Shown here in pieces: positions 12,634 through 23,500 of a stretch of 64,000 nucleotides of DNA (position 1 is its first letter; every line of letters starts with the position of its first letter). This DNA comes from Myrica gale (lineage: Eukaryota; Streptophyta; Magnoliopsida; Fagales; Myricaceae), in NCBI GenBank assembly GCA_963930655.1, contig OZ005615.1, forward strand, positions 15,704,001 through 15,768,000, given 5' to 3'. Below the pieces are notes generated by a model that was not told the DNA's origin, made no database searches, and saw only the letters and a program-made list of their open reading frames with translations. Made by a program: the position numbers and the translations under genes.

Positions 12634-14124
12634 TGATTATATCACAATTTTGCTAATTTATCATTTGAAAAAGTTCCACAATTGCACCATTTCCACTAGA
12701 AAATAAGAAAATTATGCTTTGGCCATTAATATGAGGTGAATTGTTAATTTTGACAAAAGCAAGTGTAATTGAATAAATTTAAGTTATTTGTTTTCTCTCC
12801 TCTCACCATATTTTCATGTCTCCATTTGTTTAAATTTAATTCTGAATTGTTCCTCGTTGCTCCCTCACATTTATTTGTTACTTTTACAGAAACAAGAGAG
12901 AAAAGCGAATGAGACTTGGAGCCCTAATGCTTCCAAGTTTGCTCATTGGTTTCAAGCAGAAGAAAAAAAAAGAATTGGACCCGTGAAGCCTTGCGGAAAA
13001 GGGCTTGGAAAAAGAAAAACACATGAGCCGTGAATTGCAAAAGGGCCCAAGAGACTTGAAAGAAAAGAAAAGCATGTGGCTGGCCGAAACCTGCAGAAAA
13101 GCTAAGGATCCGAAGCCCACCTAAAGAAAAAAAAAACACATTCGGCAGTTTTTGTTTTATTAGGCAACCTTTTGTTTTATTAGGGCATCTTTATATTTTC
13201 CGCAGCTCTTGTTTTCATGTGGCGGCAGTTTAGTTTTCATTCGGCTATAACTTTTTGTTTCAAGCGGCGTTTTCTTTGTTTTTGAGTCGGCATCTATTGT
13301 TTTCTTTAAGAGTATTTTGTTTAATTTCAAGCGGCAACAATGTTATTCATGCGGCAGTTTCTTATTCATTTGGCTTCTTTTGTTTTTCATTCAGCAGCTT
13401 AGACTTTTATTCGGCAGTTTGTTCTTTTTAGGCTTCTTTTTTTTTATGCATAGGACTTTTGTTCTTATTAGGCGGCTGTTAATTCTTTCCGTAGCCTTCT
13501 GTTGTTTTCGGTGGCTTTAGGTTTCATCAAGTGGCATTCTTTAGTTTTCATTCGGCAGTCTTTTATATTTTCATGCGGCTTCTTTTATTTTCTTCTGGTT
13601 TTTTTTGTTTCTTGCAGTTTCTTTTATTTTGTTTCGGTAGCTTTCGTTTTCTGCAGATGGCTTGGAGAATAGGAGGAGGCAGAACGGCGCAAATGAGGAT
13701 ATTATTATTGCACTTTCATTTTAATTGCAAAATTTTCCAGATTTGATTTTTGTTTTGGTTGAATGATTAAAGTTCTATTTTATTTCTTTAATGTTAGATT
13801 AGTATTTAAGTTTGCGTTTGTTAATTCCATCTCATGCTATTTAATTATCGTGTTTGATTGTTAGTTTTTCATTAATCTCCTAGCGTTTAGATTAATCACA
13901 AATCAAAAATCTCAAAATCATGGATGGTAACCTAAAACCAAACTTTTCCCTTTGTAAATATCATTTTCATTGTAAATAGAACATAGTTTTCGTTTATCGT
14001 AATGGTGATTGGAATGAAAGATTGAACACATCGTTCCTTGTGGAGATGATCTAGGACTTCCCTAGTATTACTTGACAGCCTTCTATGCTTGGGAGTAATT
14101 CGCTAATCATTTTTAGTCGAGTCA
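12634..14124 (+). repeat. 3' LTR of the Athila/Tat-type element
   Basis: A 1491-bp direct copy of 4177-5757 with the same TG...CA ends, followed by the second copy of the target duplication GTTTC. Confidence 0.95.
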
Positions 14125-14129
14125 GTTTC

Positions 14130-14463
14130 CCCGCTTTTAGCAACGGTTTTTTAACAACGTTTTTAAAAACGCTGGCGTTTCCCCGTTTACAGCAGCGTTT
14201 TAAAAAAGCACTGACATTTCCCTGTTTACAGCAGCGGTTTTTTAGCAGCGTTTTTAAAAACGCTGGCATTCCCCTGCTTTTAGTAGTGGTTTTTTAGCAG
14301 CGTTTTAAAAAACGCTGGCGTTTCCCCGCTTTTAGCAACGGTTGTTTAGCAGCGTTTTTAAAAACGCTGGCGTTTCTCCTGATTTATAATAGCATTTTTA
14401 GCGGCGTTTTTAAAAACACTGGCATTTTCCCTGCCTGCTATAGGCCAAAAACGCTGTTATAAG
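14130..14463. repeat. CACTA left subterminal repeat array, second part
   Basis: This continues the array interrupted at 4172, with the same alternating AGCAGCGG / TTTTTTAGC / GCGTTTTTAAAAACGC units and no change of orientation. It fades into AT-rich interior sequence after about 14463. Confidence 0.8.
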
Positions 14464-15099
14464 TAATTTTTTCATATATTTTCTTGTACATGCTTTTTAA
14501 TCGGTAATTCAAATTTATTTTAATTGTTATAATTAATTAAATGTAAAAAATTAAAGAACAAAAATAATAAAACAAAATATATTTTATCATTGATTAATAA
14601 TATTTTACAACAAAGACAAGAATCTCTACAAGTGATCTAAAAAGTAACAAATTTCTAATCTAAAATAACAATAAGCAAGAACTAACTAAAATATTCAAAT
14701 ACAAACACAATAAGCAATGATCAATTAAAATCTTGCTCATTTGACACATCGACGTCCTCTTGAATTCCCAATCAGCCCTAAATGTACTAAGTGAGGAAGA
14801 GATTAGTTAACCTCACTGGGAAACAATAAAGAATATGACAATGGGAAATGATTAATAATAAATGTACCAAAATGAGGAAGAGATTAGAGGGTGAAATCTA
14901 AGCAAGTCAAACTTGGTAGACAAAAATGGCAGAGGGCTGCGGAGTGAACAAAGAATAGACCAATAGTAAGGCAGGTCATTTTTTCTTTTTTTCTTTTTTT
15001 TTTTTCTGTAAGCATAAGGCAAGGCAATTAACTATAAAATAGGTGAGGCTAGGTTTTGAACATATGATATAAAACCCTGTTGATTATACAACAAAAAAT
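14464..15099. other. AT-rich CACTA interior
   Basis: Sequence between the left array and the captured exons. Further SNI1 3' exons may lie here on the minus strand but could not be confirmed. A pyrimidine run lies at 14980-15006. Confidence 0.4.
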
Positions 15100-16010
15100 G
15101 ACTTGTGTACCAAACCATGCACATCACATCCAATAACCAGCCTCGCACAGAGGAATGCTAAAAGAACAAAGACAACAATTAGCATCACTCTGCCAAGGGG
15201 GAAAAATCTAATGGCAGCAACATAGGTTAATTATTTTCTGAATAGTACATGTATTTTCGAAATACAAAAAAAAAATCACCTTATAAGCGTGTGCCAAAAG
15301 CACCTGAATAACTCCTATACCAATCTTTTTTATGATGCCTTTTGTGTTAGTACTATTTGTAAAGCACTTCACGGCTCCATTTAGTGTTGCATCCTCTATA
15401 GAATCATTTGATCTCCGAGTGCGAACATAAGGCTGGGGAAAATGGATATAATTAACCTCCTGAAGATGATATTATTAAAGCCGAAACTACATGACTTCAG
15501 GACAATTAAAGGCAGCAAACACCAAAGACAAATATTTTCCGATAACTTAAATGGAGGCATAAACAATATGACAACTTACTTTGGTTGTGTATTTCCAGAA
15601 ATACTGCAAAATTATTTCTAGCTTCCATTTTGGATCATTGAAGACCTGCAAAGCTCGTTATTGGCACGAAAAACAAACAAACAAAAGGATGCTCGTCTCC
15701 TTAGTCGCTAGAAAGGAAGGAAACATGTACCTTTACAATTTCAAAAGAAACACTAATGATGCAATAAATAAAAGTCATCTCATGCTATAGAAAAATTCTG
15801 CCAACTTTGGATTTAAATATTCAGCTGAACTGTTCCTAAACCATCTAGAACAAGAACACTTTGGATGAATACCTAGAGAAAAGGGCAAAAAATCTCTTTA
15901 TTGTAAGTTAGTTCATCCAGAATTACCTCTACCATTGGGGTTCTGCACCGAATTCCGCTGCTGTAGTTACTTTCATCAAACAAGAGGCACACACACAATG
16001 AATGTCAACA
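15100..16010 (-). pseudogene. SNI1: Captured fragment of SNI1 (suppressor of npr1-1 inducible)
   Basis: Minus-strand exons with splice sites match plant SNI1. SNI1 is a SMC5/6-complex-associated repressor of systemic acquired resistance. Exon at about 15885-16000 gives GIRCRTPMVEVILDELTYNK. Exon 15580-15645 gives 22 codons beginning VFNDPKWKLEIILQYFW. Exon 15280-15432 gives 51 codons beginning PYVRTRRSNDSIEDATLNG and ending VIQVLLAHAYK. A fourth exon near 15164 begins AFLCARL. Phases agree between exons and GT/AG borders are present (GTAAGT after 15580, AG before 15432). The first half of the gene is missing. It lies between CACTA subterminal arrays together with pieces of other genes, so it is inferred to be a captured copy. 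Identification rests on remembered family sequence. Confidence 0.75.
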
Positions 16011-16398
16011 TATAAGAGATGTAACCTCACACCATCGGCTCTGGTAGTATGTCCTTGCTTATCAGCTTTCTTCTTTGACTTATCGAGCTCCATAATCTAA
16101 ATGTCAAAATATTGGAGCCCATGGTGACACTCTTATATGTTCCATAATCTAAATGTCAAAATATTGGAGCTCCATAATCTAAATCTCCAAACATCATCGA
16201 GATGAGAAGTAAGAGCCAAACTTCTCAACAACTAACCAAAATTCAGGAAAAGAAAGAAGAACTCGATACTAATGGTCAATGTAAGAAAACCTGCATTCCA
16301 GAACTCCATCCCATGTTATTTATACCACCATTTCAACCGAAACAGTAAGTAAAGTTCCCCACACCAAAACACATCGAGAAGTTGGTGAAAATACTAAC

Positions 16399-16520
16399 CA
16401 AAACCAGGATTCTCTCTGACCCCACACAATTCTACTGTGATAGGTTGCAATTGTTGTTACAAGATCATATTCCCGAAGAAAAAAATCAGGTTCATCACAA
16501 GGTGCTTGCACAGGGAAATT
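16399..16520 (-). pseudogene. Captured exon-like fragment, parent gene not recognised
   Basis: An open segment on the minus strand is bounded by CCTTAG (acceptor) and GTTAGT (donor). It encodes FPVQAPCDEPDFFLREYDL followed by VTTIATYHSRIVWGQRESWF. The clean exon-like borders and the position between the NRAMP and SNI1 fragments suggest a fourth captured gene. It could also be a missing exon of one of its neighbours. I do not recognise the protein. Confidence 0.45.
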
Positions 16521-16735
16521 CTAAGGAATCAAACTAATGGAAAATGAAGACATTTTGAAAATTAATACCACCATACGGAATTCTCTTATCAAATTCTGAA
16601 AATTACTTAACAGTATGGAGACATTTTGACTGTAGCATTATAATAAAAAAATAAAAACAGAGAAAGAGAAAGAATAAAGTTCAAAACTTGTCTGCTAAAT
16701 GAAAAATGTTTACTTTGATGCCTCGAACAGATCAC

Positions 16736-16937
16736 GGTGTCTTCCTAGAGAGCACCAATGCTGAATGAAGGAAAAGATTGTGCCTACAACAAGTACACAA
16801 AGTCACGGAAGATGAGAGCAATACGTAACGGGAGGAATATAATTTTGAAAAAGACATGAGAAACCTACGGCATAACCATAGCACCAAGGAGTGAAATTGC
16901 AAGGCCAGCAGCACCATTTCCTTTGCATTGACAACTT
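16736..16937 (-). pseudogene. Captured fragment of an NRAMP metal transporter
   Basis: Two minus-strand exons are separated by a short intron. The first (from about 16937 to 16869) encodes KGNGAAGLAISLLGAMVM and ends CC before GTAGGT. The second (16783-16736, after TTGTAG) completes the proline codon and encodes [36 protein letters not shown] is the hallmark consensus transport segment of plant NRAMP manganese/iron transporters, with the conserved MPHN. Only this internal piece of the roughly 500-residue protein is present. Upstream sequence (about 16940-17060) is hydrophobic and may be a decayed further exon. Confidence 0.8.
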
Positions 16938-17414
16938 ACAGCCATAAAGTCTATAAATGCAGACAACAAAAAGAACACAGCCGCAAATCGCAGACCCCAA
17001 AAACCCGAACAACCATGAGAAGTGCAGAGGGAGAACTTCAAATCCCACAGGAACAAACGACATTAAGCCTAAATCACGCACTCCAGGTCCCAATTGAAAC
17101 ACACAAATGCTTAAACAACCTCAATATTCTCCAAATTTCGATACTTACAAGATTTCACAGGATTCTAGGAAATAGCTGCTAAAAGCTAATATTGTGCCCT
17201 TCAGTTCTCCAAAGGCAGAACAGCCCTAACTTCACCGATGTTTTCAGACGAAACCAAGATCAATTAACCAAAATTCAACACTACTTAGCATAGAAGAAAA
17301 ATCATTTTGTCTCTTACTCCATCAAACAGAGACAAAAACTCGTTAAAAGAAAAGGTATATTTTCCCATTATTTCGTTTTTCAGCAACCATAAAGAGCCCA
17401 ATCAAAGGCATTAC

Positions 17415-17540
17415 CTTCCAAGAACGCACGCACTTGAGGGTGGACAAATCCCAAACCCTAATCTGGCGACTGTGACCCGCGGAGAAGAGCAACCTGTCAT
17501 TGGGGCTGAGCACCAAGGCCTCGACGCGAAATGAGAAAAA
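17415..17540 (-). pseudogene. Captured 5' fragment of TORMOZ/UTP13-like WD40 gene
   Basis: The minus strand encodes EALVLSPNDRLLFSAGHSRQ then IRVWDLSTLKCVRSWK, ending at a GTAATG donor. This is one WD40 repeat with the WD dipeptide. It closely resembles an early repeat of plant TORMOZ EMBRYO DEFECTIVE (UTP13/TBL3-type), a U3 snoRNP processome component. The next exon should begin GHEGPV but is absent. The remainder of the roughly 850-900-residue protein is missing. It is the right-most of the host fragments inside the CACTA interior, all on the same strand. Confidence 0.75.
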
Positions 17541-17599
17541 AGGAATTTCAAAGCTTTTAAAAGCATTTGGGAGGGGGGATTTGGGGATAGGCGACAAAG

Positions 17600-19113
17600 G
17601 TGTAATTTGGCGCCTGTTCGTGAAAGAACAAATTTATAAACAATTTTTTTATTTATTTATTTTTCTAGTTTGTTCTTTTTCAAATTATATTTTCAAATTT
17701 GTGTTTTTAATAAATTCAAATCATTTGTAAATTATAATAATATTTAAAATCAGTTGTACATTCTTTACAAGGAGGGGGAGGATGAGGGGCGGGGTTGAAG
17801 AAACGGTACTGTTTTAATTAAAAGTTTTTTTTTCTTAATTTGTAGTTTTTCCAAATTTTGAGTAAAATAGCTTATATTTTCTAATTATGTGTATTTAATA
17901 AATTAAAATCAGTTTAAAATTATAATAATATTTGAAAATCTTTATATTTAGTAATAATTTTATATTTAGCATATTATTTGTACATTCTTTTTATAACTAA
18001 TGTAATAATTTTAATTAAAACAAGTTGATAGTAATAATATATAATATTTATAATTTAAAAATATAAACTATCATATAAACTATTACCGGATATTAAGTTA
18101 TGTACTTTAATTGTATAAACTAATTAATCTCACAATAGCTTTTTGTTTGAAATTAAATAATATGTCATAATTAAATATTATTATATTACTTATTATTACA
18201 AATATAGATGTTCATTATAAGCATATGATAATGAGTCATATGCCTCATGCTACGCTTTACACTATTGGTTATCCAACAAATTGTAGGACTCATATGCCTC
18301 GTGCTATGCTTAAACATGTAAAGCATCACATAAGAGCCAAAACTGATATTATCCAATACAAACAGATGAGGAAAGGGCAGTTGAACCTCCCTGTGCAGTA
18401 ATCTTTAACAAACAGAAGAAGATCTTGACCAACAAACATTTGTTTACGGAAATGGCAACGTTTCACTTCAAAGTTTTTTTTATTTGTAGTATTTTTTAAT
18501 AATAATTTTATATTTTGTATTTATATATTTTTAATAAATTATATTTTATATGATTTTTATATTTTATTATAATAAATTACATGTACTTTTATACTTAGTA
18601 TTTAGAAAATCTCATTATTTGGTAGTAATTATATGTCATGTTACTATATGATCTTTACCATAATTTGATGGTTATAGCACAATAAGATGGTTATAACAAA
18701 TTATTTGCAAACTTTTCTAAAGATGTTATCTTATTCTATAAACCACGAGCGTACATATAAAACATGTATGACAACTAAAAAAACCAATCCTTCTTATTGT
18801 GCTAATGGATATATCTTTGTCCTAAATAATATATTCCTAGTAAACTGATGTGTATATATATACTTTTGTTTTATAATATCTTAATTGGTATATATATGAT
18901 AGAATTCAAAACCTCCACACTTAGATATTATTCAATTCGATTGACAAACTTTATACGTTTTAAGTTATGTACTCTAATTGCATAAGCTAATCTCACAATA
19001 TATTTTTGTTTGAAAGTAAATAATATGTCGTAGTTAAATAGTATTATATTACTAATTTTTTTTATAAGTACTAATTATTAAAAATATATATGTTCATTAT
19101 AAGTATAATAATA
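17600..19113. other. Very AT-rich CACTA interior with internal duplications
   Basis: No coding was seen. A roughly 160-bp segment at 18065-18227 (containing AGTTATGTACT, AATCTCACAATA, AAATAATATGTC, TGTTCATTATAAG) is repeated in direct orientation at 18950-19110. Shorter related segments recur at 17640-17760 and 17830-17990. Confidence 0.6.
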
Positions 19114-19785
19114 GCATCGACGTTTTAAAAAAACGCTGTTAATTCCCCAGCTTATAGCAGCGGTTTTACAAACGCTGGCGTTTCCCTGCTTTTAGCAACG
19201 TTTTTTAAAAACATTGGTGTTTCCCCGCTTTTAGCAGCGGTTTTTTATCAAAATTTTTAAAAATGCTGGTGTTTCTCGCTTTTAGCAGCCTTTTTAAAAA
19301 CGCTGGTGTTTCCCGCTTTTAGCATCGGTTTTTTAGCAGCGTTTTTAAAAATGCTGGCGTCTCCCCGCTTTTAGCAGCGATTTTAAAAACGCTGGCATTT
19401 CCCGCTTTTAGTAGTGGTTTTTTAGCGGCGTTTTTAAAAACGCTAGCGTTTCCCGCTTCTAGCAGCGGTTTTTTAGCGGTGTTTTTAAAAACGCTGGTGT
19501 TTCCCCGATTTTAACAGCGGTTTTTTAGCTGCATTTTTAAAAACGCTGGCGTTTCTCCTGATTTCCAACAACGGTTTTTTAGCAGCGTTTTTTAAAAAAT
19601 CGTTGCTATAAGCGGAGAAACGCCAGCGTTTTTTAAAACGCCGCTAAAAAAATGCTGCTAAAACTCTTTTGACTTTTAACAGCGGTCTTTTTAACGACGG
19701 TCATCAAAAGTGCCGCTATAGGTGGCTTTTAGCGGCGTTTTGGCGTTTTTCGCGACCGCCGTTAAAAAGACCGCTGTTAAAAACT
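19114..19785. repeat. CACTA right subterminal repeat array
   Basis: A dense array of about a dozen units of the same type as the left array. The unit orientation flips near 19605, after which the sequence resembles the inverted left terminus (CCGCTATAGGTGGCTTTTAG, GACCGCCGTT, GACCGCTGTT). The terminal dozen bases do not match the canonical inverted CACTA end. Confidence 0.8.
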
Positions 19786-20475
19786 GTCATTACTAATGTC
19801 GTTGGCAAAGTTCATAACTCTGTTTCTATGTTAAACAAATTCTTCACCTCAAACCATCTTCATGTATCATTGTCAAATGGAGACCCGATAGGGCAAACAA
19901 TTTAGCGCACAAATTGAAAACATGAGTCGTCTTAACCAGGCAAACATGTTTCAATTTCCCTTCCCTAATACAAGATTTGATAGTGGTAAAGACCCTCCCA
20001 ATTTATGTTGGAATCTCCCTTATTGTACGAAATGTATATGCATGCAGTTATATTTTTCACTTAATTTAAATCATCTCCATATTGCAAGAAAAGAAATACT
20101 TCAAATTGACCTAATTTATTAATGTAGACAAAAAAACACTTTTTATATTTTGAGAGAGATGATAGAATAATTAAAAAAAAACTTTGAGTGCCCTCCTACA
20201 ACCGATGGTGGGATCTGACATTTATGGGAATCGCTTGTAATTCCACAAAAATTTGAGCCCTTCTTGGAGTCAAAACTGAATTTTAAAAAGAGCTTCCGAA
20301 CCCGGAACCCATGCCTGCTTTGTCTCTGCAACTTTGAATCGATGTGCGTTTCTTCGCCTTTTTTCACTATCTCACACCTTTGGACCCAACTCAACACTAT
20401 TAAAGCAAAACTAAAAGTAAATCGCAGCACGTTATTCAAAAGAATTGTCGTCTTTTCCGAACCTTTTTTTTTTGT
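19786..20475. other. Intergenic, no gene recognised
   Basis: Sequence between the CACTA right end and the LINE target site. It is AT-rich with short open frames only and no family resemblance seen. Confidence 0.5.
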
Positions 20476-20519
20476 TGTTGAAGAAAGAACACTTTTTTTT
20501 TCTAAGTAAAACCATCCGA

Positions 20520-23500
20520 TTACTGAAAAGGAAAGAAACAAGGCATATCACAATCCCAGATATGCTCAGGAATACTAGAAACAGAAAGACAACCAACCGA
20601 ATTACCACTAGCTGCCCATTTAGCAAGTAAATGAGCTAATCTATTACATCTACGCGACACCCAGGCAATATGCCAATCTGTGAAATCAGCAAGGCCTTTC
20701 TTGATCAGCTCCACCGAAGTTTCAATGGCCCAGCACTCAGTCCTACAATTAGACAGAACCTCTTTGCAAAGAATCAAAGACTCACATTCAAAGCCCACAA
20801 AATGCCACTGATTCCTCCTCGCCAAATTCATAGCTTCCAAAACCGCCAAAGCTTCTCCAACAAGCGGATCCATAGCAGCAAAGCGTTCCCTGTATACCAT
20901 ACAGAGGGAACTGAGAGAGTCTTTAACAGAGATTGCTATGTAAGACCCATTAGAACGAATGACCACATCCGAGTTAATTTTCAGCCTACTAGAAGAAGGG
21001 GGACACCACCTCAACCGAGCCCCTTGACTCACCACCAATCGAGCATTAGCATGCTCAAGAAACCGTCTCCGGATCATAGAAATCAACCCACTAATATCAA
21101 TCTGAGAGTCTTCATGGGTTACCTTGTTGCGGGTGTACCATAGGCAGTCTATAACAATTGCAGCGTTTAGTACAAAAGTAGGGAAATGACGAGCAGAAAC
21201 ATGAAAGACTCTATCTGCATGAATAATAGCGTCAATAAACTCCGCAGGTGTAGAAAAACTCAAGGTATCCATTTGCACAGCCCACGGGGACTCCCTCCAC
21301 GCTATGGATGCCACACTGCAGTAGATCAATAGATGAAGAGAGTCTTCCAGGAATTGGTGACAAAAATGGCATTGGAACCGCTCTTCCTCTTCACAATGCA
21401 ACATCCTCCCCTAGGAGCCTTTAGTTTGCAGAGTCCCCACTGCTACCTTCCACAAAATTAGCTTCAAACGATCTTGTAATTTCAACTTCCACAATAGATT
21501 CCATGAGAAGGAGTCCACCATGACACCACCTGCAGCCCTTCGGTTTTGCTCAGCCACCACAAGTGACTTGACAGAAAAGACTCCATTGTGCTCCTTAGTC
21601 CAAATCCACCTATCAATTGCGTCAGGCCTTGGAACGGGCATTCTGAGAATTTCAGCAGCAGAAGTATCCGTGAACCACTGAGAGATCAAAACTGCATTCC
21701 AGCCTAACCCTCCAGGCATCACCAAGTCACTGACATAGCGAACAGATGATGACAGCACCACCCCTGCTCTCCACTCAGGCTTGCAAAAAGCCCCTCCCGG
21801 GAGCCACGGGTCCTCCTGTAACCTGAAAAGTCCTCCATTTCTCGGTTGTAAACATAGCCCAGATCGCAGAAGGGGGCCAGCGTGTAAAATGCCTTGCCAA
21901 ACCACAGAGCCTCTAACCACTGGAATAGATGGACAAATAGGAGATTGGTATGGATACTTGCATTTCACCAATCTCACCCATAAGGAATCCTGAGAGGTAT
22001 AGAACTTTCAGCCCAACTTTGCCACCAACCCTAAATTGGTTTCAAACATTCTACGCAAACCAAGCCCGCCTTTCTCCTTTGGAAGACAAATAGAATCCCA
22101 AGAACGAGGAGTAAAATTATGATTTTTTCGATCAGGGAAACCCCACCAAAAATCCTTCAGTAACCGGTCAATCTCCAAGCACCAACCCTTGGGGAGTAGA
22201 AACATCGACATACAATAGAGGGGCATAGCAGTAGCCACAACCTTGATGAGTGTTGTTCTTCCCGCTTGCGAAAGAGTTCGCATCTTCCAGCCTGCTACCA
22301 TGGAGAGAACCTTGTCCTTAACATCCTCAAAGGCCTTTTTTTTTATCGCCCAATGAATAAGGGTAGCCCCAAATACTTACTGCCAATATCCATAGTTCGC
22401 ACACGAAAGGAGTTGCACAAGCCAATAACCACATCGGGGTGAGTGTTTCTACTGCAAATCAGAGAAGATTTACCTCTATTGATTTTTTGGCCCGACAACC
22501 GCAAGTATTGCTCCAAAACAACGTTGATATTGCCCGCATCTCTTCTGTTGGCCCGGCTGAAAATCATAACATCATCAGCAAAAAGTAAGTGGGAAAGAGT
22601 AGGGGCTTTCCGAGCAAACTTGATGCCATGAAAAAGACCTTGATTCTCCGCTCTTCCCAGCAACCGAGAAAGAATTTTCGAACCTAAAATAAATAGGAAC
22701 GGTGAAAGCGGGTCACCTTGTCGTAGTCCCCTCCCGGGTTTAAAGAAACCGTGAGGGGACCCATTTAGCAAAACCGAAAATGATACAGTGGTAATGCATT
22801 GTTCGATCCAACAACCCAACGATCAGCAAACCCAAAGGCTCTCATCACCTTCAAAATGAATTCTCACTCCATGCTATCATAGGCCTTCTCCGTATCAAGT
22901 TTTAAAGCCATTAAACCCTTTCTCCCCCTCTTTGCCTTCATGGTGTGCAGTACTTCTTGCCCAATAATAACATTATCATGTATGGTTCTCCCGGGAACAA
23001 AAGCGGCTTGATACATCGAGATAAGGGAATCCAACACTCCCTTCAGCCTTACTGACAGGATTTTAGCAATGACCTTGTACACAACAGTACAAAGGTTGAT
23101 TGGCCGGAAATTGTCAACCTTGCTCGGGTGCTCTATCTTGGGAATCAACACTATAAAACTGTGATTCAGTTTCTTAAGCAAATGTCCGATCCGAAAAAAA
23201 TGCTGCACCATATCAACCAGATCCTTCCCCACCGTACTCCAATAGTGCTGAAAAAATAAAGTTGACTTCCCATCCGGACCCGGGGCTTTAAGGGCACCAA
23301 GCTGAAACATGGCATTTTTTATTTCAGCAAGATCCGGCAAAGCACAAAGGGCATCATTCGCCTCATCTGATATACATGGTTGAATCAAGTCATCAATCTC
23401 ACTCCCAAAGGTGGGGAAGGAAGATGTGAAGAGGGTCTGGAAATGCTCGATAAAACGATGGCCAATCTCCTCCCGTGTCTGAATCCATGAACCATCTTCA

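Larger units (their letters stand above)
4177..14124 (+). mobile_element. Ty3/gypsy LTR retrotransposon, Athila/Tat type, nearly whole fossil
   Basis: Two LTRs (4177-5757 and 12634-14124) begin TGATTATATCACAA and end GAGTCA. The element is flanked by the 5-bp duplication GTTTC (4172-4176 and 14125-14129). A tRNA-Asp primer site follows the 5' LTR and a G-rich polypurine tract precedes the 3' LTR. Inside are gag-like, aspartic protease, reverse transcriptase, RNase H and integrase regions in the gypsy order. The structure looks whole, but the coding part is interrupted about half a dozen times, so it is a fossil. The LTRs differ by only a small number of substitutions by eye plus a few length differences, which suggests a young insertion. 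About 1.1 kb between integrase and the 3' LTR shows no convincing envelope-like gene. Confidence 0.95.
3802..19785. mobile_element. CACTA (En/Spm-type) element carrying host gene fragments, with a nested LTR element
   Basis: The left end reads CACTACAAAAAAAACAGG, the CACTA terminal signature, preceded by TAG. It is followed by an array of subterminal repeats built from words like AGCAGCGG, TTTTTTAGC and palindromic GCGTTTTTAAAAACGC. The same array type reappears at 14130-14463, displaced by the LTR insertion, and at 19114-19785. The right end matches the inverted left end in its last approximately 60 bases (AGCGGCGTTTT..., GACCGCTGTT) but lacks a clean TGTAGTG terminus, so it is degraded or truncated. 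Without the inserted element it would be about 6 kb. No CACTA transposase was seen, so it is non-autonomous. The interior carries exons of unrelated host genes, as in gene-capturing CACTA elements. Confidence 0.8.

Noticed and set aside
19770-19800. Canonical inverted CACTA end (TGTAGTG plus TAG) at the right border
   Set aside because: The sequence reads AAAAACTGTCATTAC; the expected terminus is not there, so only an approximate boundary is given.
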